64,000 bases of DNA from an uncultured Roseibium sp. (lineage in GTDB: Bacteria; Pseudomonadota; Alphaproteobacteria; Rhizobiales; Stappiaceae), in contig NZ_OY769915.1 of NCBI RefSeq assembly GCF_963669205.1, positions 4,376,001 to 4,440,000 of the forward strand, read 5' to 3'. A program made the translations under genes and the position numbers. The stretch's first letter is position 1. The number at the start of each line of letters is the position of its first letter. This document shows, in pieces, positions 51,500 through 62,400 of the stretch. The notes under the pieces were generated by a model, which saw only the letters and a program-made list of their open reading frames with translations, ran no database searches and was not told where the DNA came from.

Positions 51500-51850
51500 T
51501 AGAGACGTCTCAAATTAAGTTGTATTTCCTTTTTTGAACCAACTTAAACCTACGAAAACCGTTCGCTTATCCTTCTGACAACACAGGCAAATGCAGCGAA
51601 CAATACCAGCCCATTCTGCTGACGGAAGGCGGAAAAATCTATCCCGCGCCGGCAGAAGGTTCGGTAGCAGAGCACCCGACCTAATGGGATGAATACGGTT
51701 GTATCAAGTGGGCCTGCAGTGCGTGAAAAACACAAGCTTATGTTTGCGCGAAATTTCCATTTCTAAATTGCCATCTCTTGCTCGGTCTTGACTGCGGACG
51801 GTTGCATCCAATTTCTGAAGGTATCGGACGCTGTTTCGTTTGGTGTATTT

Positions 51851-53185
51851 TTACTGAATAGCCAATAGCGATGTTGCTGCCAAATACCCCAGTTCCTTAC
51901 CATCCCTCGCGATCAGCGACCATCCGTCTTCCGACGATATCAATCTGACCGCTGCACCCGGCTTCAATTCCATGACAACCGTTGCCTCGTTGACCGCTTC
52001 CGCTAGAATGTTGGTCGGCTGAATGACCACATGGGTCGGTGTTGTCGGAATGATCTCGGCCGGTTCGTCTGAGAGGACAAGCGTGGCCTTTGCAATCGGG
52101 AACGTGTTGCCGACCACTTTCATCTGCGGAACCTGCGTATAGCCGAATGCCGCCTCGCTGTATTCGGGAAGGCGCCGGTCGAGGTAGCTGGCGAGCTCCG
52201 TCACATCCACAGCACTGTCATTGTCGTTGTCAGCGGCCGCAATCGCATCCAGAAGCGTGTAGGTGAACAGGCCATGGCCCCTGAAGCCTTCAAGGGCCGG
52301 CGCCGTGTCCGTCGATGCCGTCAGGGTCGTGCGCCCGATCGCCCGGTTGAGGCGGCTGATTGCAGCCAAAGCCTCTGTGCCGCGTTGAACTGGTTCTTGC
52401 GTGAGCGTCCCGCTCTCACACGTATCGAACAGAAGAACGGACTTCTGCGCCCGGATCTTTGAGAACCACTCCTGCATTACCTCCTGGCCAATGCCCGCCG
52501 TTTTGAACGAGCCTTCATCCTGATACCGAAAGTCATGGGGCAGGAAGTAGTACCGTCCATCTTCCGTCTTGCCGTGACCGGCCAGGAAGAACACGAACAC
52601 ATCCCCCGGACGGACCTTGGTCTCCAGACGCTCAAAGGCCGCTTCCAGACCCTCCTTGGTGACGTCCTCGTCCAGCACCGTTTCCACGATGATGTCGGAA
52701 TATATCTCCTTGCCGGCAACCTTCAGAGCAGAACCGATGGCCTTCGCGTCAGAAGCCGCATAGGCCAGATCCAAACGGCTGTCGAAATAGTCGTTTACGC
52801 CCACGGACAGCACATAGAGTTTGGGATCGGTAATCTCCGGCTCGTCCAATGTCAAAGTGAAGGTCAAAGGATCGGAGGCAATCAGTCCGGCAGCATTGTA
52901 AGCCACCACCTGGATCTCGTTCTCACCAGGAGCCAGGTAAAGCGACTGTGTCACACGTTTGGTCTCGCCCACGGTGCTCACGCCGCCCGCCTCTTCAACA
53001 CCGTCGGCCAGAACCAACGGAGACAGTGCCCGCTCGGACAGATCCTGCAACACGCCGTTGACCGACCATTCCACCTTGCCGATGCCACCGGACGTCGCCT
53101 CGATCTCCACCTCGACATCGACAGCACCCGATCCGGAGCCATCGCCAACGATTGTGGCCTCAGGCTCAGGCGAGATCAGGTTCAC
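51851..53185 (-). CDS. Caspase-SH3 half of a frameshifted WD40-caspase gene
   Basis: The 444-aa frame starts at an internal GTG (MNLISPEPEATIVG). It contains the Ig-like segment (about 1-115), the caspase domain (about 120-360, His in FFLAGHGKTEDG and Cys in LLFDTCESGTL) and a C-terminal SH3 domain (about 375-440). In both paralogues this part is fused to WD40 repeats in one frame. Here one base is missing at about 53193, separating the halves, and the remaining frame has no signal peptide. If translated alone it would stay in the cytoplasm. The two frames overlap by 4 bp, so some coupled translation is possible. Confidence 0.75.
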   Translation of the reverse strand: MNLISPEPEATIVGDGSGSGAVDVEVEIEATSGGIGKVEWSVNGVLQDLSERALSPLVLADGVEEAGGVSTVGETKRVTQSLYLAPGENEIQVVAYNAAGLIASDPLTFTLTLDEPEITDPKLYVLSVGVNDYFDSRLDLAYAASDAKAIGSALKVAGKEIYSDIIVETVLDEDVTKEGLEAAFERLETKVRPGDVFVFFLAGHGKTEDGRYYFLPHDFRYQDEGSFKTAGIGQEVMQEWFSKIRAQKSVLLFDTCESGTLTQEPVQRGTEALAAISRLNRAIGRTTLTASTDTAPALEGFRGHGLFTYTLLDAIAAADNDNDSAVDVTELASYLDRRLPEYSEAAFGYTQVPQMKVVGNTFPIAKATLVLSDEPAEIIPTTPTHVVIQPTNILAEAVNEATVVMELKPGAAVRLISSEDGWSLIARDGKELGYLAATSLLAIQ

Positions 53186-53420
53186 GCGCGGCGGAAGCCG
53201 CCCTCGATGATCTTCTCCAGATCCAGTTCGGCCGCGGCGGCTGCCACCTTGCCATCGGGATCCCCGGCCAGAGCCTCGCGCACCAGATCGGGCCGGTACA
53301 AGGCGTCATAGACCTGGTCGACGGAGAATACCTCAAGACCGCGCACCACGTTGATGTGTTTCGCCCCACCTTCCGATGCATTGAAGAACCCCTCGGGCGT
53401 GATCACAACCCAGGAGCCAT
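51870..53420 (-). repeat. Paralogous 3' block 1 of the WD40-caspase genes
   Basis: This roughly 1.5-kb segment (linker, Ig-like, caspase, SH3) is nearly identical in DNA to segments at about 55745-57290 and 59460-60985, including long stretches differing at only a few bases. The upstream WD40 parts of the three genes are far more diverged. The pattern is typical of recent duplication or gene conversion limited to the protease half. Confidence 0.8.
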
Positions 53421-55563
53421 CGTTAAAGGAAGCGAACTGTGCGAGTTCCGTTCCAGTTGAAGTCTTCCACAGGCGGATCGATCCGCTGTTCGAACCAGTC
53501 AAGAAGGTTTCGCCATTGGCACTGAAGGAAAGTGAGAAACCGTCGTACTCAGCTTTCAAATCCCGCACCTCATCTCCTGTATCCAGATCGATCAGATGAT
53601 AAGTATTTTTGTATGAAAAGATCAGCGCGAACCGCGCGTCAGGACTGAACGCAACCGAAGCGAGGTCAAAAATTTGCGGCCCGACAATTTCAAGCTGATC
53701 GCCAGTGTCCACATTCCACTTACGGATTGTTCCGTCGAAACTACCTGTAAAAACAAAATTGCCGTCAGGACTGAAAACGACATCAAAAACGCTTTCCTTG
53801 TGGCCTTCAAACACATGAAGCTCTTTCCCGGTGTCTGCACTCCACATACGCGCGGTTTTGTCATCACTAGCCGTTAAAACGCTTCTGCCATCAGAGCTGA
53901 ACCTTACACCGTTGATCCCTCCGGCATGTCCTTTCAGGACACTGACCAATTGGCCGGTTGCAGTGTTCCAAACCCGCGCTGTGCCATCCCAGCTTCCCGT
54001 CAGCACTTCTCCCCCTGTCGGGCTGTACGACACAAAACTGACTCTGTCTTCATGTCCACTCAGTGTGTAGAGAGGCTTACCAGTCCTTCGCTCCCACAGT
54101 CGGGCTGTCTCGTCACTGCTCGCTGTCAGAACGCGTTGGCCTTCTGGTCCAAACGCGACACCGTTTACATTTGCCGTATGTCCCTGAAAAACCCTGGTCA
54201 GTTGTCCCAAGGCGGCATCCCACAAACGCGCAGTCTTGTTTTTTCCGCTGGTCAAAAATTCCCGACCATCGGGACTAAATGCCATGAATGCCGAGCCTTC
54301 CAATTTGTCTTCAAAACGGTTCAAGGGTCGTCCTGTCTCAAGATCCCAGATGTCGACACCTGTCGACCGCGCTGCCAAAACCCTTTTGCCATCCGGACTG
54401 AAGGCAACACTCCCGACTGCAGTTGAATTATCACCGAAAAACTGAATTACATCTGCAGCGTCGAGATCCCAAAGCAGTATCTGTCCGCTTTCATCAGTAT
54501 TACTCGATCCGGTCAGAAGGAGATCGCCGTCTGGACTTAAAGCGTAGCTCGACATATTGAATTTGGAGTCGAACAGTTTTCCCGTTTCGCGTAAGATGTA
54601 CCCGGTTTCAGTGTCCCAAACACGAACTTCACCATCTGCACTCACGCCAACAACTTTCCTGCCGCTAGTGTCAAAACGTACAATCTCAACGCTAGCATCA
54701 AACTTGCTGAAAGATCGGATTTCCGCGCCCGTCTGGGCGTCCCACATTCGGACGATACCTTTCAAGTCACCCGTCAGAATCCTCTTGCCGTAGGGACCAA
54801 ACGCAACACACAACACCCAGCTTTCGCCGTGTTCAAGAATATGGATTGTCGAACCAGTCGCTGTATCCCACAAGTGAGCAGTGTTATCCCAACTTGCTGT
54901 CAACGCATATTTCTTGTCTGGACTTAGCGCAACGCCAGTTATGATGCTTTTGTGTCCTTCATAAATCCGCTGCACTTCTCCGGTCTCGGCATCCCAAACC
55001 CGAGCGGTAGAGTCTTCTCCTCCACCGGTAAGAACAAGCTTGCTATCGACGCTGATTGCGACGCTCTCGACTGGCCCATCATGTCCTTGAAAACCCCGAA
55101 CGGCTTTTCCAGACCCAACATCCCACAGGCGAGCGGTCTGGTCATAACTCCCTGTGAGCACATGTTTGCCATCTGAACTGAACGTGACACTCGCAATTCG
55201 GCTCACATGTCCCTTTTGCGGCTGGACGCCGACAGATAGTGTCTTTGGCACCGAATTACGCGCCGCTGTCGGATCAGGCCCAGGTTGAAAATACTTGTTG
55301 TACACCCAGCCGGCCACTCCTGTTGGTAGGGTGACCCGGCTCCAACTGCCTTGACGCTCGAGTTCCTCAATTTCGGTGCCGGAGCCCAACCTGTCTATGA
55401 TGTTGTGACCGGTGCCCGGACCTTCGCGAACGTTGAGTTCAGTGCCTTCCTGAACTCGAAAGATTTGTCCTGAGGCCTGTGTCATCGCCAAACACAACGC
55501 AACCAAGAAGCAACTGCAAATGCGCGCCATTTGCGCGTTTAGAGCGTATTTTAGAACTGCCAC
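53182..55563 (-). CDS. WD40-repeat half of a frameshifted WD40-caspase gene
   Basis: 793 aa from GTG 55563, supported by AGGAGG 5 bp upstream. A signal peptide (ending ASGQ, about residue 33) leads to an SH3 domain (about 37-90, ELNVREGPGTGHNIIDRLGS) and roughly fourteen WD40 repeats (about 105-720), many ending in ARLWD-type motifs. The conserved linker PEGFFNASEGGAKHINVVRG follows. The frame then ends at GGFRRA, where the paralogues continue GGFPPRV into an Ig-like and caspase region. A deleted G (C on the coding strand) at about 53193 explains the stop. The product may be a beta-propeller without its protease, a decoy or regulator. Confidence 0.8.
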   Translation of the reverse strand: MAVLKYALNAQMARICSCFLVALCLAMTQASGQIFRVQEGTELNVREGPGTGHNIIDRLGSGTEIEELERQGSWSRVTLPTGVAGWVYNKYFQPGPDPTAARNSVPKTLSVGVQPQKGHVSRIASVTFSSDGKHVLTGSYDQTARLWDVGSGKAVRGFQGHDGPVESVAISVDSKLVLTGGGEDSTARVWDAETGEVQRIYEGHKSIITGVALSPDKKYALTASWDNTAHLWDTATGSTIHILEHGESWVLCVAFGPYGKRILTGDLKGIVRMWDAQTGAEIRSFSKFDASVEIVRFDTSGRKVVGVSADGEVRVWDTETGYILRETGKLFDSKFNMSSYALSPDGDLLLTGSSNTDESGQILLWDLDAADVIQFFGDNSTAVGSVAFSPDGKRVLAARSTGVDIWDLETGRPLNRFEDKLEGSAFMAFSPDGREFLTSGKNKTARLWDAALGQLTRVFQGHTANVNGVAFGPEGQRVLTASSDETARLWERRTGKPLYTLSGHEDRVSFVSYSPTGGEVLTGSWDGTARVWNTATGQLVSVLKGHAGGINGVRFSSDGRSVLTASDDKTARMWSADTGKELHVFEGHKESVFDVVFSPDGNFVFTGSFDGTIRKWNVDTGDQLEIVGPQIFDLASVAFSPDARFALIFSYKNTYHLIDLDTGDEVRDLKAEYDGFSLSFSANGETFLTGSNSGSIRLWKTSTGTELAQFASFNDGSWVVITPEGFFNASEGGAKHINVVRGLEVFSVDQVYDALYRPDLVREALAGDPDGKVAAAAAELDLEKIIEGGFRRA
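53190..53197 (-). other. One-base deletion splitting the WD40-caspase gene
   Basis: Plus-strand GCGGAAGCC here corresponds to GCGGGAAGCC at the matching place in the paralogue near 57060, while the third copy near 60770 (GCGGAAAACC) keeps the same length as the paralogue. The missing G converts Phe-Pro-Pro-Arg to Phe-Arg-Arg-Ala-stop. It could be a real mutation, a phase-variable G-run, or a sequencing error. Confidence 0.85.
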
Positions 55564-55719
55564 TTGAGCCTCCTGGCCCCTTCTGTTGGGTAGTCATCAT
55601 AACGTTCAAGAAAGCGTGGTAACTCAGCAACCTCAAAGCATATGGACTAAATGCATAACATCCGCGCCTGTAATCTTGATTCTCGCTGACCCGTTGGGCA
55701 AGCATGCGTCGCCGGTCAC

Positions 55720-58700
55720 CTAGTAGAGAGACGAAATTGCTTCGCTCACAACAAACCCCAGCTCCTTCCCATCCCTCGCGATCAGCGACCATCCGTCTTC
55801 CGAAGATATCAATCTGACCGCTGCACCTGGCTTCAATTCCATGACAACCGTTGCCTCGTTGACCGCTTCCGCTAGAATGTTGGTCGGCTGAATGACCACA
55901 TGGGTCGGTGTTGTCGGAATGATCTCGGCCGGTTCGTCTGAGAGGACAAACGTGGCCTTGGCGACCGGGAACGTGTTGCCGACCACTTTCATCTGAGGGA
56001 CCTGCGTATAGCCGAATGCCGCTTCGCTGTATTCAGGAAGGCGCCGGTCGATGTAGCTGGCGAGCTCCGTGACATCCACCGCACTGTCATTGTCGTTGTC
56101 AGCGGCCGCAATCGCATCCAGAAGCGTGTAGGTGAACAGGCCATGCCCGCGGAACCCTTCAAGCGCCGGGGCCGTGTCCGTCGACGCCGTCAGCGTCGTA
56201 CGCCCGATTGCCCGGTTCAAACGGCTGATCGCGGCAAGCGCCTCCGTGCCACGCACAACGGGCTCCTGGGTCAGTGTACCGCTCTCGCACGTATCGAACA
56301 GAAGAACGGACTTCTGCGCCCGGATCCTGGAAAACCACTCCTGCATTACCTCCTGACCAATGCCTGCCGTCTTGAACGAGCCTTCATCGGAATACCGGAA
56401 GTCATGCGGCAGGAAGTAGTACCGTCCGTCCTCCGTCTTGCCGTGACCGGCAAGGAAGAACACGAATACATCCCCCGGACGGACCTTCTCCTCCAGACGC
56501 TCAAAGGCCGCTTCCAGACCCTCCTTGGTGACGTCCTCGTCCAGCACCGTTTCCACGATGATGTCGGAATAGATCTCCTTGCCGGCGACCTCCAGCGCAG
56601 AACCGATGGCCTTCGCGTCAGAAGCCGCATATGTCAAATCCAAACGGCTGTCGAAATAGTCGTTTACGCCCACGGACAGCACATAGAGTTTGGGATCGGT
56701 AATCTCCGGCTCGTCCAATGTCACAGTGAAGGTCAAAGGATCAGAGGCAATCAGACCGGCGGCATTGTAAGCCACAACCTGGATCTCGTTCTCACCAGGA
56801 GCCAGGTAAAGCGACTGTGTCACACGTTTGCTCTCGCCAACGGTGCTCTCGCCGCCAGCCTCTTCGACACCATCTGCCAGAACCAGCGGTGCAAGGGCCC
56901 GCTCGGACAGATCCTGCAACACGCCGTTGACCGACCATTCCACCTTGCCGATCCCGCCGGACGTCGCCTTGATCTCCACCTCGACATCGACAGCACCCGA
57001 TCCGGAGCCATCGCCAACGATTGTTTCGTCAGGCTCAGGCGAGATTAGGCTCACGCGCGGCGGGAAGCCGCCCTCGATGATCTTCTCCAGATCCAGTTCG
57101 GCAGCCGCCGCGGCCACCTTGCCGTCCGGGTCCCCGGCCAGGGCCTCGCGTACAAGATCAGGCCGGTACAAGGCGTCATAGACCTGGTCGACCGAGAACA
57201 CCTCCAGCCCACGCACCACGTTGATGTGCTTCGCCCCACCTTCCGATGCATTGAAGAACCCCTCGGGCGTCATCACGATCCAGGAGCCATCCTTGAAGGT
57301 AATGAATTTTGCGAGCTCGTCTCCGTTATCGATGTCCCAAAGTCGTGTCGTACCGTCTGAACTGCCTGTCAGGATTTGGCGGCCCGCCGGGTTGACGGCA
57401 ACACTAACGACATAACCCATGCCTGCTTGAAAAAACGCATCTTCTTGATCAGTTTTCAGCGCCAACAAACGTGTTGTGCCATCGAGCCCGCCAGTCAAAA
57501 TAAAGTCGCCGTTCTTTTCAAAAGCAACGCTTATTACTCCCGATTTTTGGTCTCCAAAGGTTTCGGTCTTTAAACCTGTCTCCGTCCCCCAAAATTGTGC
57601 CCTGTCAAAGTTGGCCGTCAGCACCTGCTGCCCATCAGGGCTGAATGCTGCGCTCCATGTTGTGGCGAGAGAGCCAGGAGATAAATCAAACGCCTGTGTT
57701 TCACTGCCCGTTTCAACGTCCCACAAACGCGCAACAGTGGTATCCGACTGAGTTGTATACATTAACCCCGTTAAGACCCGTGCGCCATCCGGGCTCAAGG
57801 CGGCACCGGATATTCTTTCTTCTTGCTTCCTAAACTGGCGTATTTCGCGCGCCGTATCCGTTTCCCACAGGTGCGCTGCAGAAGACGTCGCAGTCAGGGC
57901 AAGCCGGCCATCGAAACCAAATGCAACGCTAATTACTTCACCGGCGTGCCCAGTGAATCTCTTGACCTCACGGGCCGTGTCTGTTTCCCACAAACGCGCA
58001 GCATCGTAACCTCCCGTCAGCACTTGGTTCCCATCGGGGCTAAAGGCAACGCTGAAGACACCCTTAGTGTGTCCCGCGAACTCTCGTACGTGTTTGCCCA
58101 ACTGCCAATCCCACAAATGAGCTTTGTCGTCCTTGCTACCCACCAACAAAAATTTGCCGTCTGGACTAAAGGCTGCTTCATGAACAGCGAACGATCGGCT
58201 TTCGTAGCGCTTTTTTTCTTTGCCCGACTCAAGCTCCCATAAACTCCCGGTGCTATCGGAGTTTCCGGTCAACAAGTAACGACCATCGTGGCTGAAGGCG
58301 GCGAAACGGAAATCAAACGTCTGACTGTCAAATCTGTGTATCTCTCGATCTGCAGTAATATCCCACAAACCCGCAGTGCCATCAGTTGTGCCATTCAAGA
58401 GAAACCGGCTGTCCGGACTAAATGCAAGCGGAACAGATATGGCGTATCCGGGTTTATGGTTGAAACGTTTTATTTCCTGTCCTGTTGCCACCTCCCAGAG
58501 CGATGTCGCGACATGATTGAGCATTGCCGCATACTTTCCATTCTTGCTTAGAGCAACACTTGCAACGGCACCTGAAGCCCCTTCAAATCTTGCTATTGTT
58601 TCGCCTGTCGATACATCCAACAACAATGCGGAAGAATTGAAAAAACCGGCCAACAAGACGTGTTTTCCATTCGAACTAAATGCTGCGCGACCGAATGAAA

Positions 58701-59394
58701 AATCCGGCTCAATTGTAGAATAAACAGAGCCAGTTTGTTTGCTCCACGAACGAACAGTGTTATCCAGACCTGCAGTTAAAACAAAACGACCATCTTCGCT
58801 GAAAGCAACATTTAAGATATTTTCCGAATGCCCCTTATAGACCTGAACTTCACGGCCGGTCTCCAGCTCCCACAACCGCGCGGTGTCGTCGTCGCTACCC
58901 GTCAGCACATAACGACCATCGGGGCTAAAGGCGACACTTCGGACTGCTTCTGAATGACCAACGAATCGTCTTATCTCACGACCACTCTGGGCCTCCCACA
59001 AAAGAGGAGCATTTGTGCCACCACCGGTCAGAAAATAACGCCCATCCGGGCTTAGCGCGACGCTTTCCACATCGGCGCCGTGACCAAGAGCAAGCCTTAA
59101 CTCCATCTCGGGATAAAAAGACGGATTGCTTTTCTGTTCTTTGCTCAATTCCAAGAAGCCGTTGTGCACCCACACCTCGCTGCCTTGCGGTGTTGAAACC
59201 TTGCTCCAGGAACCGTCGCGCTCAAGCTCTGACAGCTTGGTCCCGGGTGCAAGACGTTCAACCACCCCGAAGTTTTTTCCCGGACCGGATCGGGCATTGA
59301 GGTGCGTATCGCGCTGAACTTTGTAGACTGACTGGGCAAATCCTTGATGGATCAAGCAAATCACAATCAAAAAGGCAGAAACAAGAACACGCAT
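55720..59394 (-). CDS. Exported WD40-repeat caspase with SH3 domains, intact
   Basis: This 1224-aa protein has a signal peptide (ending GFAQS, about residue 21) and an N-terminal SH3 domain (about 25-80, LNARSGPGKNFGVVERL). About fourteen WD40 repeats (about 100-710) are rich in ALSPDGRYFLTGG and ARLWE-type motifs. Then come the linker PEGFFNASEGGAKHINVVRG, an Ig-like domain (about 790-895) and the caspase domain (about 905-1140) with His in FFLAGHGKTEDG and Cys in LLFDTCESGTL. A C-terminal SH3 segment (about 1155-1224) ends the protein. The propeller probably gates or scaffolds the protease, as in apoptosome-like designs, but in the periplasm. The start is preceded by AGGTGAGG. It lies 40 bp after the next WD40-caspase gene and probably shares its transcript. 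Confidence 0.9.
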   Translation of the reverse strand: MRVLVSAFLIVICLIHQGFAQSVYKVQRDTHLNARSGPGKNFGVVERLAPGTKLSELERDGSWSKVSTPQGSEVWVHNGFLELSKEQKSNPSFYPEMELRLALGHGADVESVALSPDGRYFLTGGGTNAPLLWEAQSGREIRRFVGHSEAVRSVAFSPDGRYVLTGSDDDTARLWELETGREVQVYKGHSENILNVAFSEDGRFVLTAGLDNTVRSWSKQTGSVYSTIEPDFSFGRAAFSSNGKHVLLAGFFNSSALLLDVSTGETIARFEGASGAVASVALSKNGKYAAMLNHVATSLWEVATGQEIKRFNHKPGYAISVPLAFSPDSRFLLNGTTDGTAGLWDITADREIHRFDSQTFDFRFAAFSHDGRYLLTGNSDSTGSLWELESGKEKKRYESRSFAVHEAAFSPDGKFLLVGSKDDKAHLWDWQLGKHVREFAGHTKGVFSVAFSPDGNQVLTGGYDAARLWETDTAREVKRFTGHAGEVISVAFGFDGRLALTATSSAAHLWETDTAREIRQFRKQEERISGAALSPDGARVLTGLMYTTQSDTTVARLWDVETGSETQAFDLSPGSLATTWSAAFSPDGQQVLTANFDRAQFWGTETGLKTETFGDQKSGVISVAFEKNGDFILTGGLDGTTRLLALKTDQEDAFFQAGMGYVVSVAVNPAGRQILTGSSDGTTRLWDIDNGDELAKFITFKDGSWIVMTPEGFFNASEGGAKHINVVRGLEVFSVDQVYDALYRPDLVREALAGDPDGKVAAAAAELDLEKIIEGGFPPRVSLISPEPDETIVGDGSGSGAVDVEVEIKATSGGIGKVEWSVNGVLQDLSERALAPLVLADGVEEAGGESTVGESKRVTQSLYLAPGENEIQVVAYNAAGLIASDPLTFTVTLDEPEITDPKLYVLSVGVNDYFDSRLDLTYAASDAKAIGSALEVAGKEIYSDIIVETVLDEDVTKEGLEAAFERLEEKVRPGDVFVFFLAGHGKTEDGRYYFLPHDFRYSDEGSFKTAGIGQEVMQEWFSRIRAQKSVLLFDTCESGTLTQEPVVRGTEALAAISRLNRAIGRTTLTASTDTAPALEGFRGHGLFTYTLLDAIAAADNDNDSAVDVTELASYIDRRLPEYSEAAFGYTQVPQMKVVGNTFPVAKATFVLSDEPAEIIPTTPTHVVIQPTNILAEAVNEATVVMELKPGAAVRLISSEDGWSLIARDGKELGFVVSEAISSLY
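55745..57290 (-). repeat. Paralogous 3' block 2 of the WD40-caspase genes
   Basis: The intact middle copy of the segment described at 51870-53420. It is closest to block 1: for example, the stretch around 56040-56150 differs from 52180-52290 at only a few positions. Confidence 0.8.
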
Positions 59395-59434
59395 TCACAC
59401 CTCACCTGATCAAAACAACGCACTTCGAAGGCGC

Positions 59435-62400
59435 TTACCGCAGCGGCACCACGGTGTTGTCTGCCAAATATCCGATCTGGTCTCCGTCCTTCGCGACGAG
59501 GACCCATCCATTTTCGGATGAAAGCAGTCGAATAGTGGTCCCCGGCTGCAGCTTTGTCACGACAGCCCCGCCTTCAATAGCATCGGCGATAACATCAGCC
59601 GATTGAATGACCACATGGGTCGGCGTCTTCGGGATGATCTCTTCGGGCTTGTCGGACAGTACAAGCGTGGTCGCTGCGATCGGGAAACTGTTGCCGACAA
59701 CTTTCATCTGCGGAACCTGCGTATAGCCAAAGGCCGCCTCGCTGTATTCAGGAAGACGCCGGTCGATGTAGCTCGCAAGCTCCGTCACATCCACCGCCCT
59801 GTCATTGTCATTGTCCGCAGACGCGATCGCATCCAGAAGCGTATAGGTGAACAGGCCATGCCCGCGGAACCCTTCGAGCGCCGGCGCCGTGTCTGTCGAC
59901 GCCGTCAGCGTCGTGCGCCCGATCGCCCGATTCAGACGATTGATCGCGGCAAGCGCCCCCGTGCCTCGTACAACAGGCTCCTGGGTCAGCGTGCCACTCT
60001 CGCACGTGTCAAACAACAAGACTGACTTCTGCGCCCGGATCTTTGAGAACCATTCCTGCAGCGCTGTCTGGCCGATGCCGGCTGTCTTGAACGACCCCTC
60101 GTCCTGATACCGGAAGTCATGGGGCAGGAAGTAGTACCGTCCATCTTCCGTCTTGCCGTGACCGGCAAGGAAGAACACAAACACATCCCCAGGACGTACG
60201 ACGGTCTCTAGGCGATTGAATGCAGCTTCTAGACCCGCCTTGGTCACGTCCTTGTCCAGAACCGTCTCGACGATAACGTCGGAATAGATCTCCTTGCCGG
60301 CGATCTTCAGAGCCGAGCCGATGGCCCTAGCGTCGGAAGCCGCATAGGCCAGATCGAGACGACTGTCGAAATAGTCGTTCACGCCCACCGACAGGACATA
60401 GAGCTTGGGATCGGTGATCTCAGGCTCGTCCAGGGCGACAGCAAAGGTCAGGGGATCGGAGGCAATCAAACCGGCCGCATTGTAAGCCACGACACTGATC
60501 TCGTTTTCACCAGGTGCCAGATAGAGTGACTGTGTCACGCGTTTGGTTTGCCCAGCGCCGCTTTCAGCTTGATCCACGCCATCGGCCAGAACCAACGGAG
60601 ACAGTGCTCGCTCGGAAAGATCCTGCAGAACCCCGTTGACCGACCATTCCACCTTGCCGATCCCGCCGGACGTCGCCTCGATCTCAACCTCAACATCAAC
60701 AGCACCGGATCCGGATCCGTCTCCGGCTACCGTCTCACCCGGTTCCGGCGATATCAATCTCACGCGCGGCGGAAAACCGCCCTCGATGATCTTCTCCAGA
60801 TCCAGCTGGGCCGCGGCGGCTGCCACCTTACCGTCCAGGTCTCCAGCCAGGGCCTCGCGCACCAGATCGGGACGGTACAAGGCGTCAAAAAAGCTGTCGA
60901 TGGGAAACACGTTTCCGCCCCGCACCACGTTGACGCGCTTCGCTCCTTTGTCCGAGCCATTGAAAAAACCCTCGGGCGAGATCGCAAGCCACTCGCCATC
61001 GGCGAACAGGTAGAATCTCAGGAGCTCTTCGCCATTCTTTGTCCAAAGCCGTACAGTACCATCGTAGGAAGACGTCGCGATCCGGGTATTGTCAGGTGAA
61101 AAGTGCAGTGAACTGACCGGGGCGGAATGCCCGACTAGGCGTGCATGCATTTTCCCTTCGGCGGTGTTCCAAATGATGGCACCTCTCTCCGAAGCGGCGG
61201 CGACCAGCCTGCCATCTTGGGTGAAGTCTGCGCGTTCGACAGGAAACAGTTTCGTGTCTGGCCAGTTGCTCCGCTGCAAGACCCGACCAAAACCTTCGAG
61301 TTCCACTGCCAGTTCCCCGTCGGGCAGTTTGCCAATGCAAGGTAACTGTGAACCGCTCATCTCGCCCAATGCGAATTTGCCGTCGCTTGATATTGCTGGG
61401 AATTGGTTGATCTTACATTGACCTTGGCGACTGAAATCGGTGCCTTGGGCGGGGTCGCTGCGAACCTGGTCCACCTTGTCTACCGACCAGGATAGGATTT
61501 CCTCGCCATGTTTGCTTTTCAACGGGAGAAAAATGCGCGTCTCGTCCCCGCTCAGAATGGGGAGGCCCGTTTGGATGAAGTCCTTGCTGTTCTTCTTTCC
61601 GTAGTGATAGGCGCTAAGAACATCCCCTGTCTCAGAGTCAAAGATCGCGATCCGATCTCTGAAATCAAGGCGACCTATGATGAGCTTACCCGATTGGCTG
61701 ATGCGAAACTTGTCCGGGCTCTGAAAATTGATCGCAATCTGGCCAATCCGATCGGTAGAGAACTGAAGCGGCTTGTCCGACGGAACATAGTTTCCCTTCT
61801 CGCCGCGCCGAAACAACTGTGCGGCCGCGTAGTCCTGACCCGCAATCACGTAAGACAAGTCTGGTGCAACAGCCCGGATCTTGAGGCCATCGCCCAATGC
61901 TGCCGATTTTTCCGAGGTTTCGAACGAGCGATCCGGATCCACGCGCCCGTAAGTCATGTCGAGCATTTGTATGATTCCGTCGGCCAACCCATTCCCGACA
62001 TCTTTACGCGCAGAGAAATGAAGCAGCGCGCTGCCGTCTGCCGTCCAAGCGGCGTGATAAACCGGAAGCAGGTCGCTTCCGACCGTTCCAAGAAGTTCGA
62101 GTTCCGGAAGCGCGTATCGGTAGATACTGCCGCTTTCGTGCAGCACCAGCAATTCGTCCAATGCTCGGTGTCTCAAAGCATGAAGTTCAATTTCGTAGCC
62201 GCTCTCGCCTCCATCGGCGACACCCGCTTCGAATAACTGGTCGACAGGCTGGCCGCTTGTCGTGTCCCAGACCACCAGATCCCCGCTCGTGACAACTCTT
62301 TTCTCATCCGACAGGAATGCAGTCACTATACGGAAGGCGCGACGACGCTCAACTTTGCTACTATAGACCCGGTTGATCAGCCGGGTATCAAGGCCAACAA

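Noticed and set aside
52535..53311. Long plus-strand frames over the WD40-caspase 3' blocks (also 56143-57048 and 60548-61099)
   Set aside because: They recur only because the minus-strand paralogues are nearly identical; there are no start sites or domains of their own.
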